NCBI GenBank assembly: GCA_017165825.1
Contig: CM029374.1
Coordinates: 10,975,589 to 11,039,588, forward strand
DNA length: 64,000 bases
Reading direction: 5' to 3'
Source of the DNA: Hepsetus odoe
Lineage: Eukaryota > Chordata > Actinopteri > Characiformes > Hepsetidae
Positions 25,401-38,800 of the stretch are shown here, piece after piece (the stretch's first letter is position 1; every line of letters begins with the position of its first letter). The translations under genes and the position numbers were made by a program. The notes beneath the pieces were generated by a model. The model was not told the origin of the DNA and made no database searches. It saw nothing but the letters and a program-made list of their open reading frames with translations.

Positions 25401-28400
25401 GTGATCATTTGTTTAACCCACACACAACTGTTAGAAAAAAAAAATAACAAAAAAGAAAGTGAAAGTGACTGTCACTGTGAAACAGCACACATTGAACCAC
25501 AACAAAATGTATCCTTTGCCTTTAAGCTAAAGGTCTAAGCAGCAGGGGGCAACCCTGTCCAGCACCCAGGGAGCAGTGACGGGGACTGTATCTTACTGAA
25601 GGGTACTTCAGGGCAATCTGCTGCTCTAGCATTCAAACCCACGAACTTCCAATACTGCAGCCCAGTCCCTAAACACCAGCCCACCACTGCCCAAAACGAG
25701 TAAACACAGTTTTCACAGGACCTTCTAACACAAAGTAACTGCGCCATAAATAAGTTAACCAATGAACCAAATTCTAATAATTTAGACAAGCCACGCCCAA
25801 CATTGATTTCTACTAGTCCTGATGAATTTAGACATCACTTAAATGCAACCTTTCCAACAATCTCTAGTTCTCAAAAAATCTCAAACAGCACACTAAGCCT
25901 CAAGGAAAAACATTAGATCTAAGAAAGAAAGTGATTAAAATATCAATAATGAAAGGGTTACAACGAAATCTCTCAAAGTCTAACTTGAAATCTCTGTGAG
26001 AGGCACCATCTTCAAATGGAAAAAACATGAAACACGATAAATCTACCTACGTGAGGCCAGCCTAGAAAAAAAAAAGTTACTTCATATAAAACTTATTTAA
26101 AAAGTCACAAAATAACATCTTCCCTGCCAGAGTGTACTAAAGGAGAGTGTCTGGTCATCAGTGATCCATGATCCATTTAGCTCCATGATCTAAAGATGCA
26201 GCAGGTTAGCAAGTTTATAGGGTCTTTTAATTTTAAGTAAATTAATATTCTTCTAAATTCAATGAAACCTTTTTCCTTTAAAGAAATTATTCTTTTTACT
26301 ATTATATTATTATTAGTTGTAGGAGCAGTAGCCCTGCTTTAATCTTTTATTAATGATATCACTTAGCTGGTAAACAATTGTGTGTTTATTATCCGGGAAG
26401 CTAATATTAGGCTGGGACTTAGTCATTAGCTCTTGTTAAACTAAAAAATTTAATCTCACTGACACTGCAGACTAGAGATGGCACAATACTAGAAAGTGAA
26501 AGTGAAGTAAAAGTGGCCATTTGTGACTGTGAGCAGACAGCACAGCACACAGTGAACCAAAACTAAATGCAATCTCTGCATTTAACTCATACACACCATC
26601 CAGTGGGCAGCCATATCTAGTGCCTGGGAGCAGTGATGGGGACAGAACCTTGCTCAGGGTACCTCAGCATACCTCAGGGCAGACTAATTTTGCAGGATTC
26701 AAACCCACAACCTTCTGATCCTGGGGCCTAGTCCTTAACCACTAAGCCACCACTGCCCCATATGTTGACCCAGACTGGACTCAAACCTACAATCCTGAGC
26801 CTTATTCATTAGGCCAAATTTAGTTGTCAATACCAGTATCCTGAAATTCCACAATTCTCAAAACCAAATCATTCTTCTGTGATTTTTATACAACAGTACT
26901 GTAAAAAAACAAAACAAAACAAAACAAAAAATTTACAATCGTTTCAAAGATCAAGGATTGGTCACACATTGCCACACCTGCACTTTGCAGTAAGCCTAAG
27001 TGCAAATGCTGCATCTGCATTGCAGATTAGTAACCTTTGAAGTCAACCTTACTGTGAAAATGTGAAAGGCAAACTGTTTTTAAAAAAAAAAAAAACAAAC
27101 AAAACGCACAACCCTGTTACTGAAAACAGCATCATCTTTTCAGCACAACTAACACTTTCAACTCAATACAGTGAGCTGAAAGTCCACATCACCTTACTTC
27201 TCCAAAGATTTGATAGGAATTTTTTTTGTTAAGCCCTCTCTCCCAAGCCCTGAGTGTCCCATTACTGATTCAGTTTATCCCTGAATCAAAAGAATATAAA
27301 TGGGGCAGCAGGGCCTAGTGGTTAGGGGAGTTGCCCCCACCGGATCGCAAGATTGTGGGTTCGATTCCCTCACCAATAGGCTGCCCTAAGGTACCCTTGA
27401 GCAAGGTACCATCCCCATCACTGCTCCACGGGTGCTTTCACCAGCTGCCCCCTGCTGCACGTGTGTGTATGGATGAAACGCAGAGGATGAATTTGGTTGT
27501 GTTGTGCTGTGCTGCGTTTCACAATGACAAGGGTAGTCACTTTTTTCAAATGGTATTTATAGACAGAACTTTCAAACTATTTTTAAGAGTCTAAGAACTT
27601 AACACTAGAGTTAGGCAATATGGAAAAATATAATCACAATACTTTAGACATTTCAATAACACACAATATATCACAACTTTTATTTTTATATAGAGCTGCG
27701 CTGCACTAACAGGTCAGGTTTCAGTGCTGATAGCATCCACAATATGCCCAGAGAAGTGTACTGCTGATCATTGTAACATTAAGAATAATACACAGTCAGT
27801 TTATTTATTGCATCCTGCAATCTTTTTTAGTTTCATGGTCCTTTTAAATTATCCATCAAAAAATGTAACATTAAACCATGTAAAACTACTGTATGGATAA
27901 AGAGTTATAGTGCCATCAACTGGACACAATAAGTAACTGTTTCATAAGTACATCATTCAGGTCATAATATACTTATGAAAACATGCCATGAAAGGCTTTT
28001 TTGAATGATGCTGAATAAGTTAGTTTCCTGAAAATGTAAATGAGATTGTGGTTGTAGGGTTCTAAATACATGTTTAAAGAATATCCCATGAACCTTTGAA
28101 TTATATCATGGGTGTTCTTTAAATAAACAAATCCTTTACTACTGCTGTATGGGAGGGATAAAGATAAAGATGCAGAAGCCCTGAAAATGCTTCTCCTTTT
28201 TTCTGTGCAGTGCAATCTCACTGTGTTCACACTGAGTGGGTGTTGTAAATCACCTCTGTGCTCTGGCTCAGATAAGAGGAAGTGAGAGCGCTACAAACTT
28301 GATATTTTCCATCAGACTGTAGAATTCTGGCACAACCATCCAGTCATTCTGCAGCGATCAACACAAAACACACAGTGACATATCATTGAGTTTTTTTGTG

Positions 28401-29807
28401 AGCTTTTCTGGTTCATGACTCAGCTCTGCTCTCACTAATAATTCAGTTTCCATCAGTTGGACAGAGTTTGAGATTCCAGCCTACACACACCCTGCTAAGC
28501 AATGCAGCACACACACAACCTTAAAGTTTTATATGCTTATATTTATAGAGATTTAAACTCTATGCTATATAAATATTTGTGTTTATTTATAGTATATATT
28601 ATAGTGCACAGAGTACTGTACAAAAGCCTTGTGCTAGCCCTTATTTCTTCACATTTTGCTTAGAAAAAAAAAAGACAGATTTTCTTGCATTAACATTTTG
28701 TTGAGGAATTGTTCTCCCTGCTTCCTGCAGGACCATGTTTTTGACTTTTATCTTCAGCCCAGTCCCTGTACCTGACCAGTTTCACAGGATAGTTTATTAG
28801 GCCACACAGTGACCTACATATTAATCATTTCAGGCAAAACAGAGCCATCTAACTTAAGGCAAGAAGCAGTAAAGAAACAGGTGCAAATGATAACAGATCA
28901 CACAGCTTATTTACAAATGCTGCTGAATGCCAAGTGTTGCAATAAAACAACGGTCCTAATTTCTTTCATTTAATCTATTCAATACACCAAAGATAAGATG
29001 GACTGAAAGGAGCAAAATTATATTTGCACCAACAAAATGATTTCTTAGCAAAACGTAAAGATATGACTGAAGGGCCAAGACTTCTGCAGAGTAGTTTTTA
29101 TATAAGCTCAAATGAAGAACTGTCCTTCATTTTCTTCTTTAGTTTTAAACTGCAGCTACAAAGCTAACAATTAATGAACTCTTACAATTATTTTTATAAC
29201 GCTAAGGCTTCTTTGGTTTTGAAGCATTCAGATATTTTTTTTCTCAGTTAAAATGTATAACCCCGATTGTGTTTTGCTGCCTGTCAAATTACTAATAAAT
29301 CATACTTTGTTGTTCACCAGATTGCAGGCATAAACCTGTCTGCATATGGCTTCACTGAACCAAATACAGCACTTTGAGGATAATGGATAACACAGCAAAA
29401 ACATCCTCGACTGGGCATTTGGTTTGGCAAATTTAGGCACTGAATGGGTTATTCTGCATACAACTGTGCGAGTAAAGAATTGCTAAACCCCAGAGGGATC
29501 AATCAGCGGAGCCAGGATGGAAACACAAAAGACCAAGGCCTAGGCTTGGTGCAAAAAGAGTTGTGGAATTCTTGGGAACAGCTGAAACATTGCTTTTCCT
29601 TCATCCAGACAACAGAACAAAGTCGCTAAATATTCCTTTAGCCATGATGAATATTCAAAAGGCCTGGGCAAAGCACTACTGTGAATGGCTATGGGTGTGT
29701 CAATCAGTAACAGACCGTCCCTCTGTGCAGCAGTCTGGGTTTCCTGAGAGCTTGGGGAGGGGCACCCTTTTATGTCTGGTCTCTATTCAAAATGCAGGGC
29801 ATGAGAA

Positions 29808-29841
<34 letters not shown>

Positions 29842-32800
29842 AAGAGCACAGTAACCCAGACACAGTGAAAAAGAAAGAAGCTAATGATTTAGAACAAAAG
29901 CGAGGAGCAGTGAAATGGAAAGGCCAGAGGAGGTGACATCAAAAAATGTCCATATGGAGTTCTTCACAAGGACAGTCCACAGGGAATGTGTCCTAATGAG
30001 CAGCCTACACACTAGTATAAGAGAGGTGATGCCGAAAAAAGTTGCAATTCTAACTAGGACTGAACCAATATTCACAACCGAGAGAAATGGGTGTTGATGT
30101 TCAGATCCAGGATAAGTGCTGCTAGTCTGCACAGCCCTCTCATTTCAAAGCCCTGTACACTCCTTAACCGTCCTACTCCATCACAACTTCTCTAGGGAGG
30201 GACAAAGCACCAGGGACAAGCCAAGACTGAACATGGGGACTATATAAATAAAATAAATGTTAAAAAAATAAATAGAAAATTAAAAAAAAAAAAAAAACGC
30301 TCATAATAAGATCTAATGTTTAATATCACTTAGAGATTTTAGATTGTATAGTTTAATAGAGATTTTTAATCCTGCACAAAATGAGTGCATTACTCTTGTG
30401 TATGACCACACTGAACTAAATGAAGTGATACCAGTATTCAGTTTGCTTTTCTTTTTTGTACATAAACATTTCTGTATATTAATATGTATCATATAAAGGA
30501 CCATAAGAACTTCATTTTTCTTCCTTTCTCTGTTCTCCAAATTTCAAATGTATTAAAGTTTACTATTAATGTTACTATTATGAGATCATTTGTAGTGTAT
30601 TCATTAGCAGCCAATCATATTTCTACCTTATTTGAAATGTTATACAATCTAAGAAAACAAAGTTTGCATTGGTATTTGTCTAAAATAAAATAACCAGTTT
30701 CGACTGTGTCGAGGGGATGAAGTGTGAGCCTAAGTCCAAACCATTTTCTAAGTCAGAAATCAAACGAAATCAAAGAAATGCAGCAAAACCACTTTATAAT
30801 GATGGGTTTCAGCCATTGGTGGTCCAGTGGGAGCAGCTCCTAATGCTCATCCCAACCTTGGACCTTAAATACACATCTAACACCTTTCTCCTTCTTTGGA
30901 ATTTACATAAATCCAACCCATTCATGCCTTGCCACCAATAGTTTCCAAGCCATGAACAAAGTTGTAAAGTGGTCCCTCTTGACTTTTTGCTTATGAATAT
31001 GATTGTTTGCAGGTACAGCTAATTACCATTCTCAGGGGGTCAACTTCAGGTTAAGAATCTCTGTGAACTCACTAGTGTGAGACATTGAACAACAAAGACA
31101 AAAGTAAATGGATTTTCACTGTAACAGATGGCAAAAAAGCTACTCCATCCAACACTGTGTATGCATCCCAAATATTGTATCTGTGTGTGTTTTGAACTGT
31201 CACTTTACCTGGTTTCCTACTGCTCCTTTAATGTCTTGAGAGCTCCTCCCACTTGCGGTACTGGTTAGCATATTGTCTTTGTCCTCAAAAGAATGCTTTG
31301 TTCCAGCGAGGCTAGAAGGACTCCTTCTGTCCACTCTCTCACTGACTACCCTCTTGCCCTGTAGTGACAGATCTCATAGTGAGAACTTCATGGGGCATAT
31401 GGCATAGACAGGTAAAATGTTTTGAACAAAGTTTTTCAAATCCCAGCAAAATCTTTTTTTTTCAGTGACTGTCAATACAACTACTCTACAAGCTGTTTCA
31501 GATTGTGCTGAAGCATTACAAATTAGCATATCATGACAAAGTGCAATTTACTCCAAAAAGGAAATATATTCCATATTCATTCCACTTACAGTAAAATATT
31601 CAGTAAAATAAGGTTTCTTATTAGCATAATTCCAAAGATCAATTACAAAATACCATACAAAAATCTAACATGTCTGAAAAGTCTGTTAATTTATACAGTG
31701 AATAATTAATTGAAGCTGCTTTACCAATAATTGGTACATCAGTGAGGCGTGGTAAACAGCTTGTTGCACTAATAAGATGTTAATATTGAAGCCCAGGCTG
31801 CTTTGAAAGAAGCCTTCAGCTCTCCTGTATTTTTGGGTTGGGTGTTTTATCTTACTCCTGGCAATACCCCACAGATTTAAGTCAGCCTAACTGAGTGGCC
31901 ATTCAGTAACAGAAATATAATGGTCAGAAAACCATTTGGTAGTAGTTCTGGCGCTGTGGGCAGGTGCAAAGTCATGCTGGGAAAGGAGGACCGCATCTCC
32001 AATAAGCTCATCAGCAGATAGACTTATACAGTGTTTTCAAATCTCCAGGTAGGCAGCCATGTTGAATTTGGATTTTTATAAAACATGGTGGACAAAAACC
32101 AGCAGATGACAGGACACCCCATAACATTACAGACTGCAAAAACTTCACACTGGACTTAAGCATTATTAGCAAGATTTCCCTTCATCTGAAAGAGGACCTT
32201 GGCTCACTGAGCAATTCTTCAGTTTTTCTTTCTCCTAAGCCCAGGAGTAGGTTAATAATACACCACGTTCCAAATTATTATGCAAATTGTATTTAAGTGT
32301 CAAAGTCATATGTCTTAAATATTTAGTTTTACAATTAGTCTCAGAGCTCTTTGGATCACTGAAATCAATCTCAGACACCTGTGATAATTAGTTTGCCAGG
32401 TGAGCCCAATTAAAGGAAAAACTACTGAAGAAGGACGTTCCACATTATTAAGCAGGCCACCAAGAGGAAGGTTTCTGTCAGACAAATACATCGGATTAAG
32501 AGAACAGCTGCTAAAATGGCATTACAAAGCAGCAAACAGGTATCTGAAGCTGCTGGTGCCTCTGCAGTCCCAGTTATGCATACACCTTCTCTTCGGCCAC
32601 CCCTACCAATGCTCACAAGCAGAAACAACTGCAGTGGTCCAGAACTGCATGAAGACTAATTTTCAAACAGTCTTGTTCTCTGATGAGTGCCATGCAAGCC
32701 TGGATGGTCCAGATGGATGGAGTGGTGGATGGTTGGTGGACCCAACAAGGCTGCAACGTCAGCAAGGAAGTGGCGGAGTCATGTTTTGGGCCGGAATCAT

Positions 32801-35800
32801 GGGGAGAGAGCTGGTCGGCCCCTTTTGGGTCCCTGAAGTATCTGACTGACCACTTTCTTCCATGGTACAAAAAGAAGAACAGTGCTTTCTGTAACAAAAT
32901 CCTCTTCATGCATGACAATGCACCACCTCATGCTGCAAGAAATACCTCTGCATCATTGCTATCGGCATAAAAGGAGAGAAACGCATGGAGCCATCTCTGC
33001 TCTTCAGGACTGCTTTGAACGCACCGACTGGGACATGTTTAGGGAAGCTGTAACCTACGGTGACTCCATCAACCTGGAGGAGTACACAGCTTCAGTAACT
33101 GGCTACATCAGCAAGTGCATTGAGGATGTTACTGTCTCCAAGTTAATCATATCACGACCCAACCAGAAGCCATGGATGACTGTGGAGCTGCGCAGACTCC
33201 TGAGAACCCGAGACAAGGCCTTCAAGTCAGGGGACGAGAAAAGAAAAAGCGAGGACAAACCTGTCTCGGGCCATCAGAGCGGCAAAGCGAGCTCACGCAG
33301 AGAGAATCCATAGCCACTTCAAGAACACTGGTGACACGCGGCGCATGTGGCAGGGCATCCAGGCCCTCACCAACTACAGGACATCTCCACCTGCCTGTGA
33401 CGGTGACCCCTACCTCCAAGATGCGCTGAACCACTTCTACACACGGTTTGATGCAGTGAACAACACGAGAATGAGGAAGACCACCCCTCCTCCAAACGAC
33501 CAGATTCTCCGTCTGACCACAGCCGAGGTGAGAAGATCTCTTCTCAGAGTCAACCCACGGAAAGCTGCCGGTCCAGACAAAGTGAAAGTGAAAGTGACAA
33601 CCCTTGTCATTGCGAGGTCACGGCACAGCACACATGAACCACAACGAAATTGGACTGATTGGATTGATGGGAACGGTACCTTGCTCAAGAGTACCTCAGG
33701 GCAACCTATTGGAAAGGGGTTTGAACCCCCGATCCTCCGATCATGCGGCTAACGCCCTAACCGCTAGGCCACCGCTGCCCCAATATTCAAGGTCGTGTGC
33801 TCAGAGGATGTGCAGAACAGCTGGCAGATGTTCTCATTGACATCTTCAACACCTCTCTGAGCACCACTGTTGTTCCAAGGTGCTTCAAGACCACCAGCAT
33901 CATTCCAGTGCCAAAGAAACCATCTATCTCCTGCCTCAATGACAATCATGAAGTGCTTAGAGAGGCTGGTCATGAGGCACAGCAAGTCTCAGATCCCCTC
34001 CTCACTAGACCCCCTGCAGTTTGCGCATCGTCCCAACCGCTCAACAGATGAAGCAATCTCCACCACCCTCCACCTGGCCCTTTCTCATCTGAAAGGACAG
34101 TTATGTCAGAATGCTGTTCATCGATTACAGTTCAGCATTCAACACCATCATCCCTCAGCACCTGAGTGAGAAGCTGAGGCTGCTGGGCCTGCACACCTCC
34201 CTCTGTAACTGGATCCTGGACTTCCTGACTGGGAGACCCCAGTCAATCAGGATCAGTAGCAGCACCTCCGACACCATCACACTGAGCACAGGAGCCCCAC
34301 AGGGCTGTGTGCCCAGCCCACTGCTGTTCACACTGATGACCCACAACTGTGCAGCCAAGCACAGCTCGAAGCACATCATCAAATTCGCTGATGATACAAC
34401 CGTGGTGGGTCTGATCAGCGGTGGAGACGAGGCGGCTTACAGAGAGGAGATACAAGAGCTGACGGACTGGTGCAGAACCAACAACCTGTCTCTGAACGTT
34501 GACAAGACTAAAGAGATGGTTGTTGACTTCTGGAGACCACGTCGGGACCACACTCCACTTATCATCAACACCTCACCTGTGGAGATGGTCCAGAGCACCA
34601 AGTTTCTTGGTGTTCATATCACTGACAACCTCATGTGGTCCCTCAACACCAACTCCATCACAAAGAAAGCCCAGCAGCGCCTCTACTTCCTGCGCAGACT
34701 GAGGAAAGCCCATCTCCCACCATCTTTTACAGAGGAACCATTGAGAGCATCCTGAGCGGCTGCATTACTACCTGGTATGGGAATTGCAACGTCTTAGACC
34801 GCAAGTCCCTACAACGGGTAGTGAGAACAGCTGAGAAGATCATCGGGATCTCTCTGCCCTCTGTACAGGACATTTTCACCATTCGCTGCATCCGCAAAGC
34901 AACCAGCAATGTGGATGATCCCTCCCACCCATCCCACACTCTCTTCTCCCTCCTACCATCCGGGAAAAGGTTCCGCAGCATACGGGCCTCCACTTCCAGG
35001 ATAGGAAATAGTTTCTTCCCCCTGGCTATCAGACTCATGAACTCTTAAACTGCCAGTATCTACCCAGTCCACCATTTTCATCTTGTATTTATTTATTTAT
35101 CTCATGTTGCACTCTGCACTTTACCAATAACACTGCTACACTATAACTTACCTGGGCTGCTTTTTTCCGAACACCACGGATGAATGTACTGTCTGACGTG
35201 CCATCTGTTGTTGTCTGTCCTGTCTGCACTTGTTGCCCTGTTTTGTGTACTGTTTTGTGTATTGTGTCTTATGTTGTCTTGTGTGTAGCACCAGGGTCCT
35301 GGAGGAATGTTATTTCGTTTCACTGTGTACTGTGTATATGGCTGAAATGACAATAAAATCCTACTTGACTTGACTTGGTGTGGCCCCCATCCTCCCCTGA
35401 CCTCAGTCCTTTTGAGAACCTTTGGAGCATCCTCAAGTAAAAGATCTATGAGGGTGGGAGGCAGTTCACATCCAAACAGCAGCTCTGGGACGCTATTCTG
35501 ACATCCTGCAAAGACATTCAAGCAGAAACTCTCCAAAAACTCACAAGTTCAATGGATGCAAGAATTGTGAAGCTGCTATCAAATAAGGGGACCTGTGTTA
35601 ATATGTAACTTTGACCTGTTAAGATGTTTTTGATTGAAATAGCTTTTGATTTCAGTAAATATGACCTCCTAATGCTGCAAATTCAACTAAAGACCATTTT
35701 CAGTTCTTTACGACCTATAAAATATTTTGAAACTCTGTTGTACATAATAATTTGGAACAGTGCATTTTAAGTTTTTTATTTTTGAAAAACATACTGTTAT

Positions 35801-38800
35801 CACTGGGAGGTTTGTTCAGTAACCTTCAAATTATACTCTAATGGTTGATGACTCGAAAATTATGCTGACTGTCACTTGCATCAACTATTTAGGAAAATCA
35901 GAGCGAAATATCATTTGCATAATAATTTGGAACGTGGTGTAGAAATGTGACAGCTGTGACGCATAGACATCCGTCACTGTAGCACAAACTTCAATTCACT
36001 CCTTGTGAATCTCTCCCAAGTTCTTGAATGGACTTTTCTTCACAATCCTCTTAACTCACCCTAGTTGCTTGTGCACCTTATGCTAACACTCTTTTCCCTT
36101 TTAGCCAGCTTTCCATTGATATGTTTCAATACAGCAATCTGTCAACACGCAGCCTTTTCAGCAATGGCATTCTGTGGCTTACACTTTTGGTGATGTGTGT
36201 CAATGATCATCTTGTGGACAACTGATAAGTCAGCAGTTTTCCCAATGACTCTGGTTGCATGTACTGAACCCGACTGAGAAATAAATTTTTCTCTTTCTTA
36301 CATTTCTGAAAATATGGCACTTTGTCCACAACATTCAAATTATGTGATATGTCCCTGTACAGGCTAATTAATCTTTCATTTACAGAAGTATACAAGTATG
36401 AACTACTTCCACCGAACCAGTTCCAACTGTTCGGTTTAGGGATCAAGACATCAAATCCTTCCATTTACCTTGTTAACACCTGCAAACATTAGTTAAAGAG
36501 ATGTTAAACAGGTACTGTGCCAAGCTTGCCTTGGTGTTTGCTGGTGTGGTGACGAGTAGCTGCCTCCTTTTACCCCGGCCGCTGCTGAAAATGCCAGACC
36601 CACACTCTCCCTGCTCCTGAAGCCCTTTTGGGCTTGCACCTCCTGAGCCCTTCTTGGTCACTACACGCTTCTCCTGCACCAGAAGAGAAAAGAAAAAGAT
36701 AGGATTAAACATATAGCCATTAGTTCCCATAATAAACACTGTAGTGAATTAGATTAAATCTTTGCCCAGTAAAGGGCTCAAAGTAATACTACATAACTTA
36801 TTAACCTGATTAGTATAGTATACTAGCCTTCAAACATTTTAAGCTACATAAGTATCACCTAGTAAGTTCTTATAATGCACACAAATTAGACGTGAAACAA
36901 TATTGTATCTTCTATGTTACTATGCATTAAAAAGGTTTAGGATCCAATGCACTGACAGTAGTTGAGCTGTTGATGGTGATGGTCAGGTCATCAACTTTTC
37001 CCTTACGACTCTGGAGGGCCATGCCCTCTTGCTCTGCCCGTTTCTTATCCTCCTCCACCTCCTAAGGCACACAGCACAGATCAGAACAAAGCCATTAGAT
37101 AGGTATAGATGAGTGGTTGCAAACATTATTGTAGGGCTGGGAAATAGTGCTGTTTCATTTCAGTCTATACTGACATTTATTGGTCTTTTTAATGACCTAT
37201 TCTATAAAAATTAAATGACTATTTTGAACTTAAATAAAGTTAAATTCTAAATAAAGTAATTATCTAGGCACATGAAGTAATTTAAAGAAAAAAACTAATA
37301 AGAAAAAGAACTTAATAAAAAATTCTGGAGAAAGCACGTTAAATCTACTTAAACTGACCGAACATCAACAGGATGCATTAAACAGTCAGCGTCGTTCACT
37401 GGTGCGTGGGTTAGGTCATTCTACTGTTTGCATTCCGGGACAAACGTATCACAGCAAGGTACCGTTCTATAGTGGATTATCTATGAGCTGTTTCTTCAGG
37501 TGTAGGTCTTGACCAAAGACATGTGTACTCCTACAGGTGGAAGAGGCTAAGGCTGTATTCACACTCTTGGTCTGGACAGTTTTCCTACAATTTGCACACA
37601 ACTGTTTTCTAGTGCAGGCTTTAAAAAACCCTGCCATACTGGCAAGTTGACTTGTCATTTTTAATCAACAGTTTCCTCAAGGATGCATCTTCTCACTCCA
37701 CGCTGCTTCTGTTGTGTCATGTGTAAAGGGTGCAGCTGAACAATATACCAGCTGACTGACTGGCTGCTTGCATGTCATTCTGTCAGTTTATGACAGCAGA
37801 ATGCCTGGAGGGTGTTCATGCAGGCCAACTCATTCACATTTTGCTTTCCTGGTTTTGATTAAATTAATTTGTGATAAGTGAAACTATCCTGTTATTGTTA
37901 TTGAGGAAGCTTATGGCAGTAGTTATTTTATTGATCCCAAAGTTTTGTATGATATAAATACATACAATAAAATGGAATGGAAAACTATAATAAAAATGGA
38001 AAACTATAATAAAGAACATTTTTCTGTAAATAAGATGATTAACCCCCAAGGGGGTTGGGTAGCCGGTTGACCTTGGACCCTCAGAGGTTTTTTTTTCTCC
38101 ACATAGTGGAGTTTTTGGTTCCTCTCCTCCGTAGTCGTCCGGCTTTAACATCTATTACTGTAACCTGTTCCATTATCGACCATCAATGTAAAGTGCTTTG
38201 GGGCAACTTTGTTGTAAAAGGCGCTATACAAGAATAAATTGAATTGAATTGAATTGAATTAAAGTTAACTAGCAATGGCAATTCATGGCACTTGATTGCC
38301 ACAAATAATTTAACTTCTTAAAATTCTTTGATGAAAATAGGAAACTGAAAAATTTTAAAATGCCTTCCTTTAAAAAAAGTCTAATTACAGTTACCACAGA
38401 CGTGTAGGCACATTCATGGAGAAAATTACTCATGCCACTGTTACTAAACCACAAAATTAGTCTGAGACCCTTCACTCTGATGTAACAGACTAATAACATT
38501 TTTACCTGATAACGCTTCATAAGAGCCTCATTTTTCTTACGCAACGCTTCAATCTTCTTATCCAGCTCAGCATCTTTCTGCTCCTTCTTCAGCAGCATCA
38601 TGTCTGTGGGGCTCTGTAGAAAGTTCAAATTATGACATTTTTTTTTTTTACCATAAATAAATCAGGCAACTTCAAGCTGAATTTATTTTATCTAATTATT
38701 TTTTGTAAAGCATTCTTATATAAATAAAAATGTTTACATTTTAAGACTATGACCCATCACTCTCATGTGAACAGCATTACAGATGCTGTGTCAGGAAGAG

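Larger units (their letters stand above)
32261..35939 (+). mobile_element. Mariner/Tc1-type transposon with intact terminal repeats, split by a LINE
   Basis: The left end 32259-32287 and right end 35913-35941 are perfect inverted copies (29 bp including flanking TA). The terminal sequence is CACCACGTTCCAAATTATTA followed by TGCAAAT. TA flanks both ends, as expected for this superfamily. The LINE insert occupies 32989-35378, so the element itself is about 1.3 kb. Confidence 0.9.
31735..36470 (-). pseudogene. Old Tc1-like transposon remnant, split by a younger insertion
   Basis: Two halves (about 31735-32258 and 35942-36470) read on the minus strand as a degraded Tc1-type transposase. One half gives a piece near GKTADLSVVHKMIIDTHHQ. 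The other gives SVKFLQSVMLWG and a tail resembling LKA..KAAWASI. All frames are broken. The younger mariner-type element sits between the halves. Confidence 0.65.

Noticed and set aside
27301..27375. Possible tRNA gene (A- and B-box-like text)
   Set aside because: The same head recurs in about a dozen SINE copies with the SINE body attached. The cloverleaf is degraded.
29881..30132. Hydrophobic minus-strand open frame that looks membrane-like
   Set aside because: No family resemblance, no flanking splice or start context, and it lies within ccdc9b intron 6. Probably chance.
32400..35048. Host gene with reverse transcriptase or transposase domains
   Set aside because: Frames are broken by stops and insertions. 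Element ends (inverted repeats, pentamer tail) show mobile elements rather than a domesticated gene.
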